From positions 78,632-142,631 of the forward strand of contig CAJTNT010000002.1 in assembly GCA_910577785.1 (NCBI GenBank): a DNA stretch of 64,000 bases. The letters are read 5' to 3'. Source of the DNA: an uncultured Lachnospiraceae bacterium. Lineage in GTDB: Bacteria; Bacillota; Clostridia; Lachnospirales; Lachnospiraceae. Below, piece by piece: positions 8,687-16,527 of the stretch (within the stretch, counting starts at the first letter, position 1; every line of letters starts with the position of its first letter). A program made the position numbers and the translations under genes. The notes below the pieces were generated by a model that was given only the letters and a program-made list of their open reading frames with translations, did no database searches and was not told where the DNA came from.

Positions 8687-8782
8687 GGCTACCTCCTACG
8701 ACCATAGGAGATAGCCTGCGCAACTCATAAACCTTGTTTGGTTGAGGAAACGAGGATGTTTTTAGCATCCTTGTTTTTATTA
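8687..8782 (+). terminator. Double hairpin terminator after ABC permease
   Basis: The first hairpin pairs GGCTACCTCCTA (8687-8698) with TAGGAGATAGCC (8705-8716), one mismatch. The second pairs GAGGATG (about 8752-8758) with CATCCTT (about 8766-8772), followed by TTTTTATT. The second is the likely intrinsic terminator on the plus strand and may also stop the converging minus-strand gene. Confidence 0.65.
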
Positions 8783-8799
8783 TGTAGTAAAAGCATGAT

Positions 8800-9147
8800 T
8801 CAGGAAAAATATTCCTGCAGCACGGAGTTAAACAGCTGCTCATCCTCCATGCGTTTCTGTTCCTGCGCGATTTGCTGGTAGGGCTCTGCCTCTTGGCGCT
8901 GCCCCCGTGCCTGCTCCCTCTCCGCGCTGTTTTTCTCAGCCGCCTCTTCCGCTTCCTCTTCTTCGCTCATCACCACATCCACATAAGCTTGTATATTCTC
9001 CGCAATACTCCCAAGGCTCTTATTCAGCCTTTTTATCTGCCTTAAAATCCTTGCAAGGTAAAATAGCAGGATTAGCCCTGCTAAAACTGCGCCTGCGGTT
9101 CCTAAAGCCCATCGGTAAGTCTGTGCAAACTGTAAAAATTCTTCCAT
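8800..9147 (-). CDS. Small membrane-anchored coiled-coil protein
   Basis: Unrecognised 115-residue protein. Residues 13-35 form one transmembrane helix (ALGTAGAVLAGLILLFYLA). The rest is a strongly charged, Glu/Gln/Ala-rich segment (EEEEAEEAAEKN, then EQARGQRQEAE) likely to be a cytoplasmic coiled coil. ATG at 9147 has AAGGAGG at 8-bp spacing, so it is a real gene rather than a shadow. It stands alone between converging and divergent neighbours. Confidence 0.7.
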   Translation of the reverse strand: MEEFLQFAQTYRWALGTAGAVLAGLILLFYLARILRQIKRLNKSLGSIAENIQAYVDVVMSEEEEAEEAAEKNSAEREQARGQRQEAEPYQQIAQEQKRMEDEQLFNSVLQEYFS

Positions 9148-9360
9148 TGGCTTGTCCTCCTTCTGCCTAAAATGAAGTAACCGCTCCGCATTTCTCCGTC
9201 AGGTTTACAGAATTGCCGCATGAGATGAAAAGCTGCGGAATGGTTACCGTTGCCAAAATAAAAGTTCCAGTCCTATTATAAAGTCTGCACCCCATTCTGT
9301 GAAGTGCTTTGCGGGCTTTTTTCATCGCATGTTTCGCCAACATTTGCCCTTTTGCCACTC

Positions 9361-9423
9361 TTGACAATTTCCCATAAGGGTATAATAATAAGATCAGGCA
9401 ATGGATGGCCTGTAATGCCATCC
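9361..9423 (+). promoter_or_regulatory. murG promoter and leader hairpin
   Basis: TTGACA at 9361-9366 and an AT-rich -10 region TATAATAATA at 9381-9390 (spacing 14-17 depending on register) give a likely housekeeping promoter. The leader carries a 7-bp hairpin, GGATGGC (9403-9409) with GCCATCC (9417-9423), ending 13 nt before the Shine-Dalgarno sequence. The rest of the interval 9148-9449 shows nothing else I can name. Confidence 0.6.
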
Positions 9424-9449
9424 CTAAAATATCAAAGTGGAGGATTCCC

Positions 9450-10520
9450 ATGAAAAAAATCGTTTTGACAGGCGGCGGAACCGCTGGCCACGTTACCCCC
9501 AATATTGCTCTCCTTCCGCGTCTGAAGGAATTGGGCTATGAGATCCATTATATCGGCTCCTATGACGGAATGGAGCGGAAGCTGATTGAGCAGTGCAAGA
9601 TCCCCTATTATGGGATTTCTTCCGGCAAGCTGCGCCGCTATTTTGACTGGAAGAATTTTTCAGATCCTTTTAAGGTAATCAAAGGCTATGGCCAGGCGCG
9701 CCGCCTGCTGAAAAAGCTAAAGCCGGACGTAGTATTTTCCAAAGGCGGTTTTGTTTCCGTTCCGGTCGTCTTGGCGGCCAAGCGCCGTAAAATTCCGGCT
9801 ATTATCCATGAATCCGATATCACGCCAGGCCTGGCCAACAAACTTGCCATCCCCAATGCCAGCAAGGTCTGCTGCAATTTCCCGGAAACCATGAATTACC
9901 TACCCAAAGAAAAGGCTGTGCTGACAGGCTCCCCTATCCGCCAGGAACTGCTGTCTGGCGACAAGTCCCGCGGCCTTGCATACTGTGGCTTTACGCCAGG
10001 CAAGCCCGTCATCTTGATTATCGGCGGCAGCGCAGGCTCCCAGTTTATCAATGAATTGGTGCGCCATATCCTGCCCGATTTGCTGAAAACCTACCAGGTT
10101 GTCCACCTCTGCGGCAAAGGCAAGCTGGACGATTCCCTGAAAGCCACCCAGGGCTACGCCCAGTTTGAGTACATCAACCAGGAACTGCGCGATATCTTCG
10201 CTATGGCAGATATTGTGATTTCCAGAGCCGGCGCAAATGCTATCTGTGAGCTGTTGGCGCTGCGCAAGCCCAATATACTTATCCCCCTTTCTGCCGCAGC
10301 CAGCCGCGGCGACCAAATCCTAAATGCCCACTCTTTCGAAAAGCAGGGCTTTAGCATGGTGATCGAGGAGGAAAATTTAAGCGATGTGGTTCTGCTTAAA
10401 GCCATTCAGGAATTATTCCAGAGCCGTGATAAGTATATAGACGCCATGTCCCGCAGCAAACAGTTTAATTCTGTAGAAACTGTCGTTCAATTAATAGAAG
10501 AAGCTGCTAGGAAAAAATAA
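9450..10520 (+). CDS. murG: UDP-GlcNAc:lipid I GlcNAc transferase MurG
   Basis: Transfers GlcNAc from UDP-GlcNAc to lipid I on the inner face of the membrane, giving lipid II for peptidoglycan. The 356-residue product is full length. It shows the N-terminal glycine-rich loop TGGGTAGHVTPN (about 6-17), KPDVVFSKGGFVSVP, IIHESDITPGLANK, the second glycine loop IIGGSAGSQFIN, and the UDP-GlcNAc site SRAGANAICELLAL followed by SRGDQILNA. ATG at 9450 has AGTGGAGG upstream. It stands alone here, outside any cell-division (dcw) cluster, so the genome may hold a second copy, or the gene has moved. Confidence 0.93.
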   Translation: MKKIVLTGGGTAGHVTPNIALLPRLKELGYEIHYIGSYDGMERKLIEQCKIPYYGISSGKLRRYFDWKNFSDPFKVIKGYGQARRLLKKLKPDVVFSKGGFVSVPVVLAAKRRKIPAIIHESDITPGLANKLAIPNASKVCCNFPETMNYLPKEKAVLTGSPIRQELLSGDKSRGLAYCGFTPGKPVILIIGGSAGSQFINELVRHILPDLLKTYQVVHLCGKGKLDDSLKATQGYAQFEYINQELRDIFAMADIVISRAGANAICELLALRKPNILIPLSAAASRGDQILNAHSFEKQGFSMVIEEENLSDVVLLKAIQELFQSRDKYIDAMSRSKQFNSVETVVQLIEEAARKK

Positions 10521-10539
10521 GTAGTTGAGCATACTTTTT

Positions 10540-10684
10540 GGCCATACGGGGCGCTGCGGAAGCGGGGAGGCCGCAACAGAAACGCGCTCTCGCTCCGATC
10601 GGGATGTAGCAGTACTAAGCTCGAAAACACCTCGCTAAGTACTGACATCCCTTTAGGGTTTCTTTATGCGGCCTCCCCGCTTCC
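10540..10684 (+). repeat. Structured intergenic element, repeat family A copy 1
   Basis: Two nested helices: 10558-10575 pairs perfectly (18 bp, GC-rich) with 10667-10684, and inside it GGGATGT (10601-10607) plus CAGTACT (10610-10616) pair with 10638-10651, leaving a 2-nt bulge. The 5' part (10540-10599) is about 75% identical, without gaps, to 62874-62933. Lies just after murG, so it may also serve as its 3' end. Not an annotated RNA family that I recognise. Confidence 0.6.
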
Positions 10685-10723
10685 TCCGCTGTAGGTTGAG
10701 AACGGTTACACTTCCTTGCATGG

Positions 10724-11005
10724 GAACAACGTTCCTGCGCCGTAGCATACTTCGCTAGGAATGGAGAAGTATTGTATTTTGTTGTGTGAGAATAACGTTC
10801 CTTCTCTGCAGCATTTGTCACTATGAATAGAGAAATATTGTATTTTCTTACATTAGAACGACATACCTGAGCCGTAACATTCGCTGCTATGAATGGAGAA
10901 ATATTGTATTTTCTTGCAAGAGAACAATGTTCCTTCTCTGCAGCATTTGCCGCTAGGAATGGAAAGATATTGTATTTTCTTGCGAGAGAACAACGTTCCT
11001 GTTCT
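10724..11005. repeat. 66-bp tandem repeat array (4 units plus partial)
   Basis: Units begin at 10724, 10790, 10856, 10922 and 10988, each exactly 66 bp apart and anchored by GAAYRAYRTWCCT near the start and GTATTGTATTTT-like sequence near the end. Units 1 and 3 share a CTGMGCCGTARCAT segment while 2 and 4 share CTTCTCTGCAGCATTTG, so the array reads A-B-A-B. On the minus strand one frame is open across all units (22 codons per unit), but it has no ATG and no ribosome-binding site. Confidence 0.75.
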
Positions 11006-11098
11006 GTAAAAAGTTAAGAGAACTTTTATGTAATGTGCGGTTTGCTTTTTACAATATGATGTTCCGTGGCCGTTGACAGCTGGTTTGGGGAAGCCAAC

Positions 11099-11232
11099 CC
11101 CCTAAGCAGACAATTTAGGGGCGGTTTTAGTGGAGGCAAAATCCAGCGCTTAGGGAGGCTGCGCGCGAAGGCTTTCCTGAGCGTGCATTGTACAGTTCTA
11201 CGTTATCTATCGGGGAAAGGCCTCCCTTAGCG
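11099..11232. other. Intergenic hairpins between the two tandem arrays
   Basis: CCCCTAA (11099-11105) pairs with TTAGGGG (11115-11121). CGCTTAGGGAGGC (11147-11159) and GCCTCCCTTAGCG (11220-11232) form an imperfect inverted repeat (12 of 13) around about 60 nt. No coding signal is seen. Together with the flanking arrays these fill the gene-free interval 10521-11580. Confidence 0.5.
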
Positions 11233-11440
11233 ATTAGTTTGCCGGAACGTTGCCCCGTCTGTGTGGGGGTTTGCTTGCCTAAACCAGCGTCCGATAAGTA
11301 TGCCAGAACATTGCCCCGTCTGTGTGGGGGTTTGCTTGCCTAAACCAGCCTCCGATAAGTTTGCTGGAACGTAACCCCGTCTGTGTGGGGGTTTGCTTGC
11401 CCAAACCAGCCTCCGATAAGTACGCCAAAACGCTGCCCCA
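11231..11440. repeat. 61-bp tandem repeat array (3 units plus partial)
   Basis: Units begin at 11231, 11292, 11353 and 11414 with CGATAAGT-like sequence. Each full unit contains CCCCGTCTGTGTGGGGG, a short self-pairing hairpin, followed by TTTGCTTGCC and AAACCAGC. Differences between units are scattered point changes. Apparent minus-strand reading frames through the array repeat a GLGKQTPTQTG-like peptide and look like a by-product of the array. Confidence 0.75.
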
Positions 11441-11500
11441 TGAAATATTTCCCAACAAAATCCCCAGCCAAAGTAACACGATCCGCTGTCAAAGTTTTTC

Positions 11501-11529
11501 TTTACATTTCCCCCGAAAAGGACGATAAT
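11501..11529 (+). promoter_or_regulatory. Promoter of yaaR-holB-ricT operon
   Basis: TTTACA (11501-11506), 17-bp spacer, GATAAT (11524-11529), 52 bp before the yaaR start. Confidence 0.65.
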
Positions 11530-11580
11530 AAAGGTATGGAATAGTTGCACCAAAATACATTACGAAAGGCAGGTGATTCC

Positions 11581-12021
11581 ATGGCACTGAAAGTAGATCC
11601 AATTACTGCTGTCCAGCCCACGGAGGCTACGCAGCCCGCAGAAAAAGGCGATGGAAGCTTCAAATTTACCCTGACGAGCCACATCGAAGAGACGGAGCTC
11701 CAGGAAAAGCTCAACGGCCTGATGACCGATATAACTGCCCAGGGCGAGAAGCTGGCTGAGCATATGGACATCCGGGACATGAAGAAATATCGGGAACTGG
11801 TCAAAGATTTTATGAACGAGGTCATCAACCGTTCCCACAAGTTCTCCAGGGAGAATTTCCTTGACCGCCGAGGCCGTCATAGGGTGTATGGCATTGTGAA
11901 GCTGGTGGATAAGAATCTGGATGAGCTTGCCAGCGAACTGGTTAAGGACGAGAAAGACCATCTTGCAATTTTGAGCAAAGTAGGGGAAATCCGGGGGCTG
12001 CTTCTGGATATTTCTACCTGA
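11581..12021 (+). CDS. yaaR: YaaR family protein (DUF327)
   Basis: A 146-residue cytoplasmic protein of the YaaR/DUF327 family, the same length as I recall for B. subtilis YaaR; molecular function is not established. The alpha-helical core includes KKYRELVKDFMNEVINRSHK and the basic RRGRHRVYGIVKLVDKN segment typical of the family. The ATG at 11581 is 12 codons inside the open frame and has AGGCAGGTG upstream. Position supports the call: in B. subtilis the order is yaaR-holB-ricT-yabA-yabB-yazA-rsmI, and here yaaR-holB-ricT-yabB-like-rsmI follow without interruption (yabA and yazA absent). Confidence 0.88.
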   Translation: MALKVDPITAVQPTEATQPAEKGDGSFKFTLTSHIEETELQEKLNGLMTDITAQGEKLAEHMDIRDMKKYRELVKDFMNEVINRSHKFSRENFLDRRGRHRVYGIVKLVDKNLDELASELVKDEKDHLAILSKVGEIRGLLLDIST

Positions 12022-12034
12022 GAGGGGGGATATT

Positions 12035-13024
12035 ATGGCAGGTTTTTCAAGCATCATAGGACATGAACAGATTATAGGGCATCTGCAGAATGCCATTTCC
12101 ATGCATAAAGTTTCCCATGCCTATATTTTCAGCGGGCCAGACAAATCAGGGAAGATGGCATTGGCCAAAAGCTTTGCCATGGCGCTGCAGTGCGAACGGA
12201 ATGAGACGGAGGGGTGTATGGAATGCCATTCCTGCAAGCAGGCGCTGTCTGGGAACCAGCCAGACATCATTTACCTGCGCCATGAAAAGCCGAATACGAT
12301 TTCTGTGGACGATATCCGCCGCCAGGTTAACCAGGATATTGCCATTAAGCCATATGCATCCCCCTATAAAATATATATTATTGATGAGGCAGAGAAGATG
12401 AACCAGCAGGCGCAGAACGCCCTCCTTAAGACGATAGAGGAGCCGCCGGCCTATGCGGTCATCCTGCTTTTGACTGCCAATGTGGATGTGTTTCTTCCAA
12501 CCATCCGCTCCCGGTGCGTGACGCTGAGCCTAAAGGCCGTGCCTAACAGCCAGATCCGGGAATTCCTGATGCGGGAATACCAGGCGCCGGATTACAAGGC
12601 GGACATCTGCACGGCGTTTGCACAGGGAAATGTTGGCAAGGCCATCCAGCTGGCAGAATCGGAAGATTTTAACGAGATGAAAAAGGCCGTCCTCCAGCTG
12701 CTGAAAGAGGTCAGGCGCATGGAGCTTCATGAAATGATAGACGCAATTAAGGAATTGGGCGTCTATAAGCTTGTAATTAATGACTGTTTTGACCTGATGA
12801 TGGTCTGGTATCGGGACGTTCTGCTCTATAAAGCCACATCCGACGCCAATCTGCTGATTTTCCGTGAAGAAGTCCATGACATTAAGCGCCAGGCAAGCCA
12901 GAGCTCTTATGAGGGAATTGGCATTATTATCCAATCCCTGGAGACAGCCAAACACCGCCTGGACGCCAATGTGAATTTTGATTTGACAATGGAACTGCTA
13001 TTAGATAAAATTAAGGAGAATTAA
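12035..13024 (+). CDS. holB: DNA polymerase III subunit delta'
   Basis: Component of the clamp loader that opens the beta clamp and loads it at primer-template junctions. The 329-residue product has an AAA+ fold: a degenerate P-loop GPDKSGKM (34-41), a four-cysteine zinc site (C53, C61, C64, C67), the degenerate Walker B IIDEAEKM, and the SRC sensor motif at 159-161. The delta' subunit normally does not hydrolyse ATP itself but donates the SRC arginine finger, which is intact. It starts 13 bp after yaaR and is followed within 30 bp by ricT. Confidence 0.9.
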   Translation: MAGFSSIIGHEQIIGHLQNAISMHKVSHAYIFSGPDKSGKMALAKSFAMALQCERNETEGCMECHSCKQALSGNQPDIIYLRHEKPNTISVDDIRRQVNQDIAIKPYASPYKIYIIDEAEKMNQQAQNALLKTIEEPPAYAVILLLTANVDVFLPTIRSRCVTLSLKAVPNSQIREFLMREYQAPDYKADICTAFAQGNVGKAIQLAESEDFNEMKKAVLQLLKEVRRMELHEMIDAIKELGVYKLVINDCFDLMMVWYRDVLLYKATSDANLLIFREEVHDIKRQASQSSYEGIGIIIQSLETAKHRLDANVNFDLTMELLLDKIKEN

Positions 13025-13051
13025 GCGAATAAAAATAGAATGGAGAAAAGT

Positions 13052-13951
13052 ATGGTAAAAGTGATTGGTGTCAGGTTCCGCACGGCGGGGAAGATATATT
13101 ACTTTGATCCGAAGGATTTTGAGGTCTCCGCAGGCAGCCATGTGATTGTGGAGACTGCCCGGGGCGTAGAATATGGCACGGTTATGATGGGAGTAAAGGA
13201 ACTTGCGGAGGATAAGGTGGTGCAGCCTTTAAAGCCGGTCATCCGCATGGCGACACAGGAGGATGAGAAGACGGAAGCCTTCAACCGCATCCGGGAGAAG
13301 GAAGCCTTTAAAATCTGCAAGGAGAAAATTAAGAAGCACCAGATGGAAATGAAACTGGTGGATGCAGAATATACATTTGACAATAATAAGCTGCTGTTTT
13401 ATTTTACGGCGGATGGGAGGATTGATTTCCGAGAATTGGTAAAGGATCTGGCTTCCGTGTTCCGCACGAGGATTGAGCTGCGCCAGATTGGGGTGCGGGA
13501 CGAAACGAAAATCCTCGGTGGGATTGGTATTTGCGGAAGACCCCTCTGCTGCCATACCTTTTTGGCGGAATTTGCGCCGGTGTCGATTAAGATGGCCAAG
13601 GAGCAGAATCTCTCCTTGAACCCGGCAAAGATTTCAGGAGTCTGCGGGAGGCTGATGTGCTGCCTCAAGAATGAAGAAGAGACTTATGAGTACCTCAACA
13701 GCCGCCTGCCGAATGTGGGCGACTATGTGACGACTGTGGACAAGCTCAAGGGGGAAGTACACAGTGTAAGCGTGTTGCGGCAGATGGTGAAGGTAATCGT
13801 GGAAGTGGATGACGAGAAGGAAATCCGGGAATATAAGGCGGATGAAGTGCGTTTCCGGCCGCGGCGCAGGCGGGAGCAGCCCAAAGTATCGGCAGAGGAA
13901 ATGAAGGAACTGTCTGTATTGGAGGATAAGGGGAAATCTAAGATTGATTGA
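13052..13951 (+). CDS. ricT: RicT (YaaT), PSP1-domain protein
   Basis: A PSP1-superfamily protein (about 299 aa). In B. subtilis RicT joins RicA and RicF in a complex carrying [4Fe-4S] clusters that promotes mRNA maturation by RNase Y and affects Spo0A phosphorylation, competence and biofilm formation. Two cysteine motifs expected for cluster binding are present: ICGRPLCC (C161, C166, C167) and VCGRLMCC (C198, C203, C204). ATG at 13052 (MVKVIGVRFR) is preferred over 13040 because GGAG sits 6 bp upstream and homologues start at this point. The basic, charged C-terminus is variable in the family. Partners RicA and RicF are not in the window. Confidence 0.9.
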   Translation: MVKVIGVRFRTAGKIYYFDPKDFEVSAGSHVIVETARGVEYGTVMMGVKELAEDKVVQPLKPVIRMATQEDEKTEAFNRIREKEAFKICKEKIKKHQMEMKLVDAEYTFDNNKLLFYFTADGRIDFRELVKDLASVFRTRIELRQIGVRDETKILGGIGICGRPLCCHTFLAEFAPVSIKMAKEQNLSLNPAKISGVCGRLMCCLKNEEETYEYLNSRLPNVGDYVTTVDKLKGEVHSVSVLRQMVKVIVEVDDEKEIREYKADEVRFRPRRRREQPKVSAEEMKELSVLEDKGKSKID

Positions 13952-13969
13952 TCTGCGGGAGGGGAAGGC

Positions 13970-14707
13970 ATGGAGGTTTTGCTGAAGGAAACAGAACGTC
14001 TGGATGAGCTGCACCGTAATGGGTATTTTATTATCCAGGACAGGGATAGGTTCTGCTTTGGCATGGATGCAGTGCTGCTGTCAGGATTTGCCAGGGTGAA
14101 GGAGGGGGAGCAGGTCATTGACCTGGGGACAGGGACAGGCATTATCCCCATCCTTTTGGAGGCCAAGACAGAGGGGAGGCATTTCACTGGCCTGGAAATC
14201 CAGGCAGAAAGCGTGGACATGGCCAGGCGCAGCGTGCGGTATAACCATCTGGAAGATAAGATTAAGATAGAAATAGGCGATATCAAGGATGCCTCCGTGC
14301 GGTTCGGGGCATCTTCTTTTCATGTAGTGACTACAAACCCGCCGTATATGACGGAACATCATGGGCTGGCCAATCCAAATGACGCTAAGGCCATTGCGCG
14401 GCATGAGCTTCTGTGCAGCCTGGAGGATGTGATCCGCGAGAGCGCAAGGCTCCTAAAGCCACAGGGAAGGTTCTACATGGTACACCGCCCCTTCCGGCTG
14501 GCAGAAATCTTCGTCCTGATGCATCGGTATGGCATTGAGCCAAAGCGGATGAAGCTGGTGCATCCTTTTGCGGATCGGGAGCCGAATATGGTGCTGCTGG
14601 AAGGCCTGCGCGGGGGCAGGCCGAGGATTACCATAGAAAAGCCTTTGATTGTATATCGGGAGCCGGGAGTGTATACGGATGAAATTTATGAGATTTATGG
14701 GTATTAG
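13970..14707 (+). CDS. tRNA1(Val) A37 N6-methyltransferase-like protein (YabB family)
   Basis: SAM-dependent N6-adenine methyltransferase (245 aa) of the TrmN6/YfiC-YabB group. Motif I is VIDLGTGTGIIPILL (about 49-63), the acidic end of strand 2 is TGLEIQ, and the catalytic motif IV is TNPPYMTE (about 121-128). The N-terminal FCFGMDAVLLSGFA is typical of the group. It lies between ricT and rsmI exactly where yabB lies in Bacillus. The tRNA target is inferred from family only. Confidence 0.85.
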   Translation: MEVLLKETERLDELHRNGYFIIQDRDRFCFGMDAVLLSGFARVKEGEQVIDLGTGTGIIPILLEAKTEGRHFTGLEIQAESVDMARRSVRYNHLEDKIKIEIGDIKDASVRFGASSFHVVTTNPPYMTEHHGLANPNDAKAIARHELLCSLEDVIRESARLLKPQGRFYMVHRPFRLAEIFVLMHRYGIEPKRMKLVHPFADREPNMVLLEGLRGGRPRITIEKPLIVYREPGVYTDEIYEIYGY

Positions 14708-14740
14708 AATTGTATAAGTTTAGCAGGAAAGGGTGTTATC

Positions 14741-15577
14741 ATGCAGGGCAAACTTTATTTATGCGCGACGCCAATTGGAAATCTGGAAGATATAACGCTA
14801 CGGGTTCTGCGTACACTAAAGGAAGTGGATTTGATTGCGGCGGAGGACACCCGTAACTCGATCAAACTGCTTAACCACTTTGAGATTAAGACGCCGATGA
14901 CTAGTTACCACGAATACAATAAGATAGAGAAGGCATACCAGCTGGCAGAGAAGCTGAAGGCCGGGCAAAATATTGCCCTGATTACGGATGCGGGTACGCC
15001 GGGGATTTCCGATCCGGGAGAGGAATTGGTGCGGATTTGCCAGGAGGAAGGCATTGAGGTTACCTCTCTGCCAGGGGCGGCGGCCTGCGTTACGGCATTG
15101 TCCATGTCTGGGCTTCCCAGCAGGCGCTTTGCCTTTGAGGCTTTCCTGCCGCGGGAGAAAAAAGAGCGGGCTTCCATCCTCTCGGCTCTGGAACAGGAGA
15201 CACGCACGGTTATTCTATATGAGGCTCCCCATCATCTGAAAAAGACTTTAGAGGAATTGCGGGAAGCATTGGGGGAGCGGAGGGTTTCCATCTGCAGGGA
15301 GCTTACCAAAAAATACGAGACGGTTTTCTGCTCGACCCTATCCGGCGCCTGCGCATATTACCAGGAACATGAGCCAAGGGGGGAATTTGTGCTGGTCATT
15401 GAGGGGAAGAGCCTGGCAGAGATCCAAGAGGAACGGCGGCAAAGCTGGACGGAGATGCCTGTGGAAGAGCATATGGCGCATTATGAGGCACAGGGGATTG
15501 CCCGGAAGGAGGCAATGAAGCTGGTAGCCAAGGACAGGGGCGTCTCAAAGCGGGAGATTTATGGGATGCTGCTGTAA
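14741..15577 (+). CDS. rsmI: 16S rRNA (cytidine-1402-2'-O)-methyltransferase
   Basis: RsmI methylates the ribose of C1402 in the decoding centre of 16S rRNA. The 278-residue product has the tetrapyrrole-methylase fold with LYLCATPIGNLEDITLR at the N-terminus, AAEDTRNS, LITDAGTPGISDPG and LPGAAACVTALSMSGLP (SAM pocket), FLPREKKER, and ILYEAPHHL. The C-terminal AKDRGVSKREIYGMLL matches the family. It ends the conserved five-gene block that begins with yaaR. Confidence 0.93.
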   Translation: MQGKLYLCATPIGNLEDITLRVLRTLKEVDLIAAEDTRNSIKLLNHFEIKTPMTSYHEYNKIEKAYQLAEKLKAGQNIALITDAGTPGISDPGEELVRICQEEGIEVTSLPGAAACVTALSMSGLPSRRFAFEAFLPREKKERASILSALEQETRTVILYEAPHHLKKTLEELREALGERRVSICRELTKKYETVFCSTLSGACAYYQEHEPRGEFVLVIEGKSLAEIQEERRQSWTEMPVEEHMAHYEAQGIARKEAMKLVAKDRGVSKREIYGMLL

Positions 15578-15653
15578 GTATTGTTATGCCTGGGATTTTA
15601 GGAAGGGCGTGGGCATATGGGCTGCGAGGGCCAAAACAAATATTAGGCAAAGG

Positions 15654-16451
15654 ATGGAAAATAAAGTTATGGATCAGAAGAGAAAGACGTATGAAGAGGC
15701 TGTCAGGGAACTTTCCCTGATGTTGATGTACCTCACCAGGGTGGGGGATAACAATGAGTTTTGCCGATATCGGGAATTGAGCTGGAAGGGATATAATTTT
15801 GAACTGTTGGATCGGCTTTCCCAAGAGGAGATGATTTACCAGCCCAGAAACAGAAGAGGGTATGAGAAGTACCTTTACCTAAGCAGATCTGGGATACAGG
15901 AGGCACAGAAATTGCTGCGGGAATATGGGCTCTGTGACAAGGCGCTCAACGAACGTTATGAGTTTCGGGATATTCTGCCGGCAGAGGCAGGGCAGGCGGC
16001 AGAGATTGAGCAGATATGCTTCCCGCCGAATGAGGCATGTACAGAGGCAATGATGCGGGAACGGGCGATCCAGGTTCCAGAGCTTTTTCTGGTTGCTGTG
16101 GATAGGGAGTCTGGGCAGATTGCAGGCTTTCTGAATGGCATTGCCACAAACGAGTATTCCTTCCGGGATGAATTTTTCTCCGATGCCAGCCTGCATGACC
16201 CTGAGGGGATCAATGTGATGCTGCTTGGCCTGGATGTCCTGCCAAACTACCGCGGCCAGGGGCTGGCAAAAGAGATTGTGTTCCAGTACCTGCGCAGGGA
16301 ATGGGAACGGGGCAGGAAAATGGTGTTTCTGACGTGCCTGAAACAAAAGGTGAAGATGTATCGGCGCATGGGGTTCCAGGATCGTGGCATTGCCAACTCT
16401 TCCTGGGGCGGGGAACAGTGGCATGAGATGAATTATGTGCTGAATATTTAG
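15654..16451 (+). CDS. DUF6429-like domain fused to GNAT acetyltransferase
   Basis: About 265 residues in two parts. The first 85 (LSLMLMYLTRVGDNNEF, then SWKGYNFELLDRLSQEEMI) resemble the small DUF6429 helical domain, normally a separate protein. The rest, from YEFRDILPAEAGQAAEIEQ, is a GNAT N-acetyltransferase with the acetyl-CoA pyrophosphate loop LPNYRGQGLAKEI and the C-terminal KMYRRMGFQDRG strand-helix. Start is uncertain: ATG at 15654 follows AAAGG very closely, and ATG at 15669 is the alternative. Substrate unknown. It follows rsmI by 76 bp and may be its last co-transcribed gene. Confidence 0.78.
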   Translation: MENKVMDQKRKTYEEAVRELSLMLMYLTRVGDNNEFCRYRELSWKGYNFELLDRLSQEEMIYQPRNRRGYEKYLYLSRSGIQEAQKLLREYGLCDKALNERYEFRDILPAEAGQAAEIEQICFPPNEACTEAMMRERAIQVPELFLVAVDRESGQIAGFLNGIATNEYSFRDEFFSDASLHDPEGINVMLLGLDVLPNYRGQGLAKEIVFQYLRREWERGRKMVFLTCLKQKVKMYRRMGFQDRGIANSSWGGEQWHEMNYVLNI

Positions 16452-16527
16452 TGTATCGGGCGGTAAAATATTCTGCATAATATAACTAGTTAATGTCTCA
16501 ATGATTCTCCTGCTGTTTCTGCGCTGC

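Noticed and set aside
10615..10821. Minus-strand frame through the 66-bp repeats as a repeat protein
   Set aside because: No ATG and no ribosome-binding site. It starts on a GTG in the middle of the array and runs into the structured element.
10724..11440. CRISPR array
   Set aside because: Units are tandem and similar along their whole length. There is no short invariant repeat separated by unique spacers, and no cas genes are nearby.
11227..11553. Minus-strand frames through the 61-bp array
   Set aside because: Two frames of equal length with the same repeated peptide, as expected from a tandem array whose period is not a multiple of 3. No start signal.
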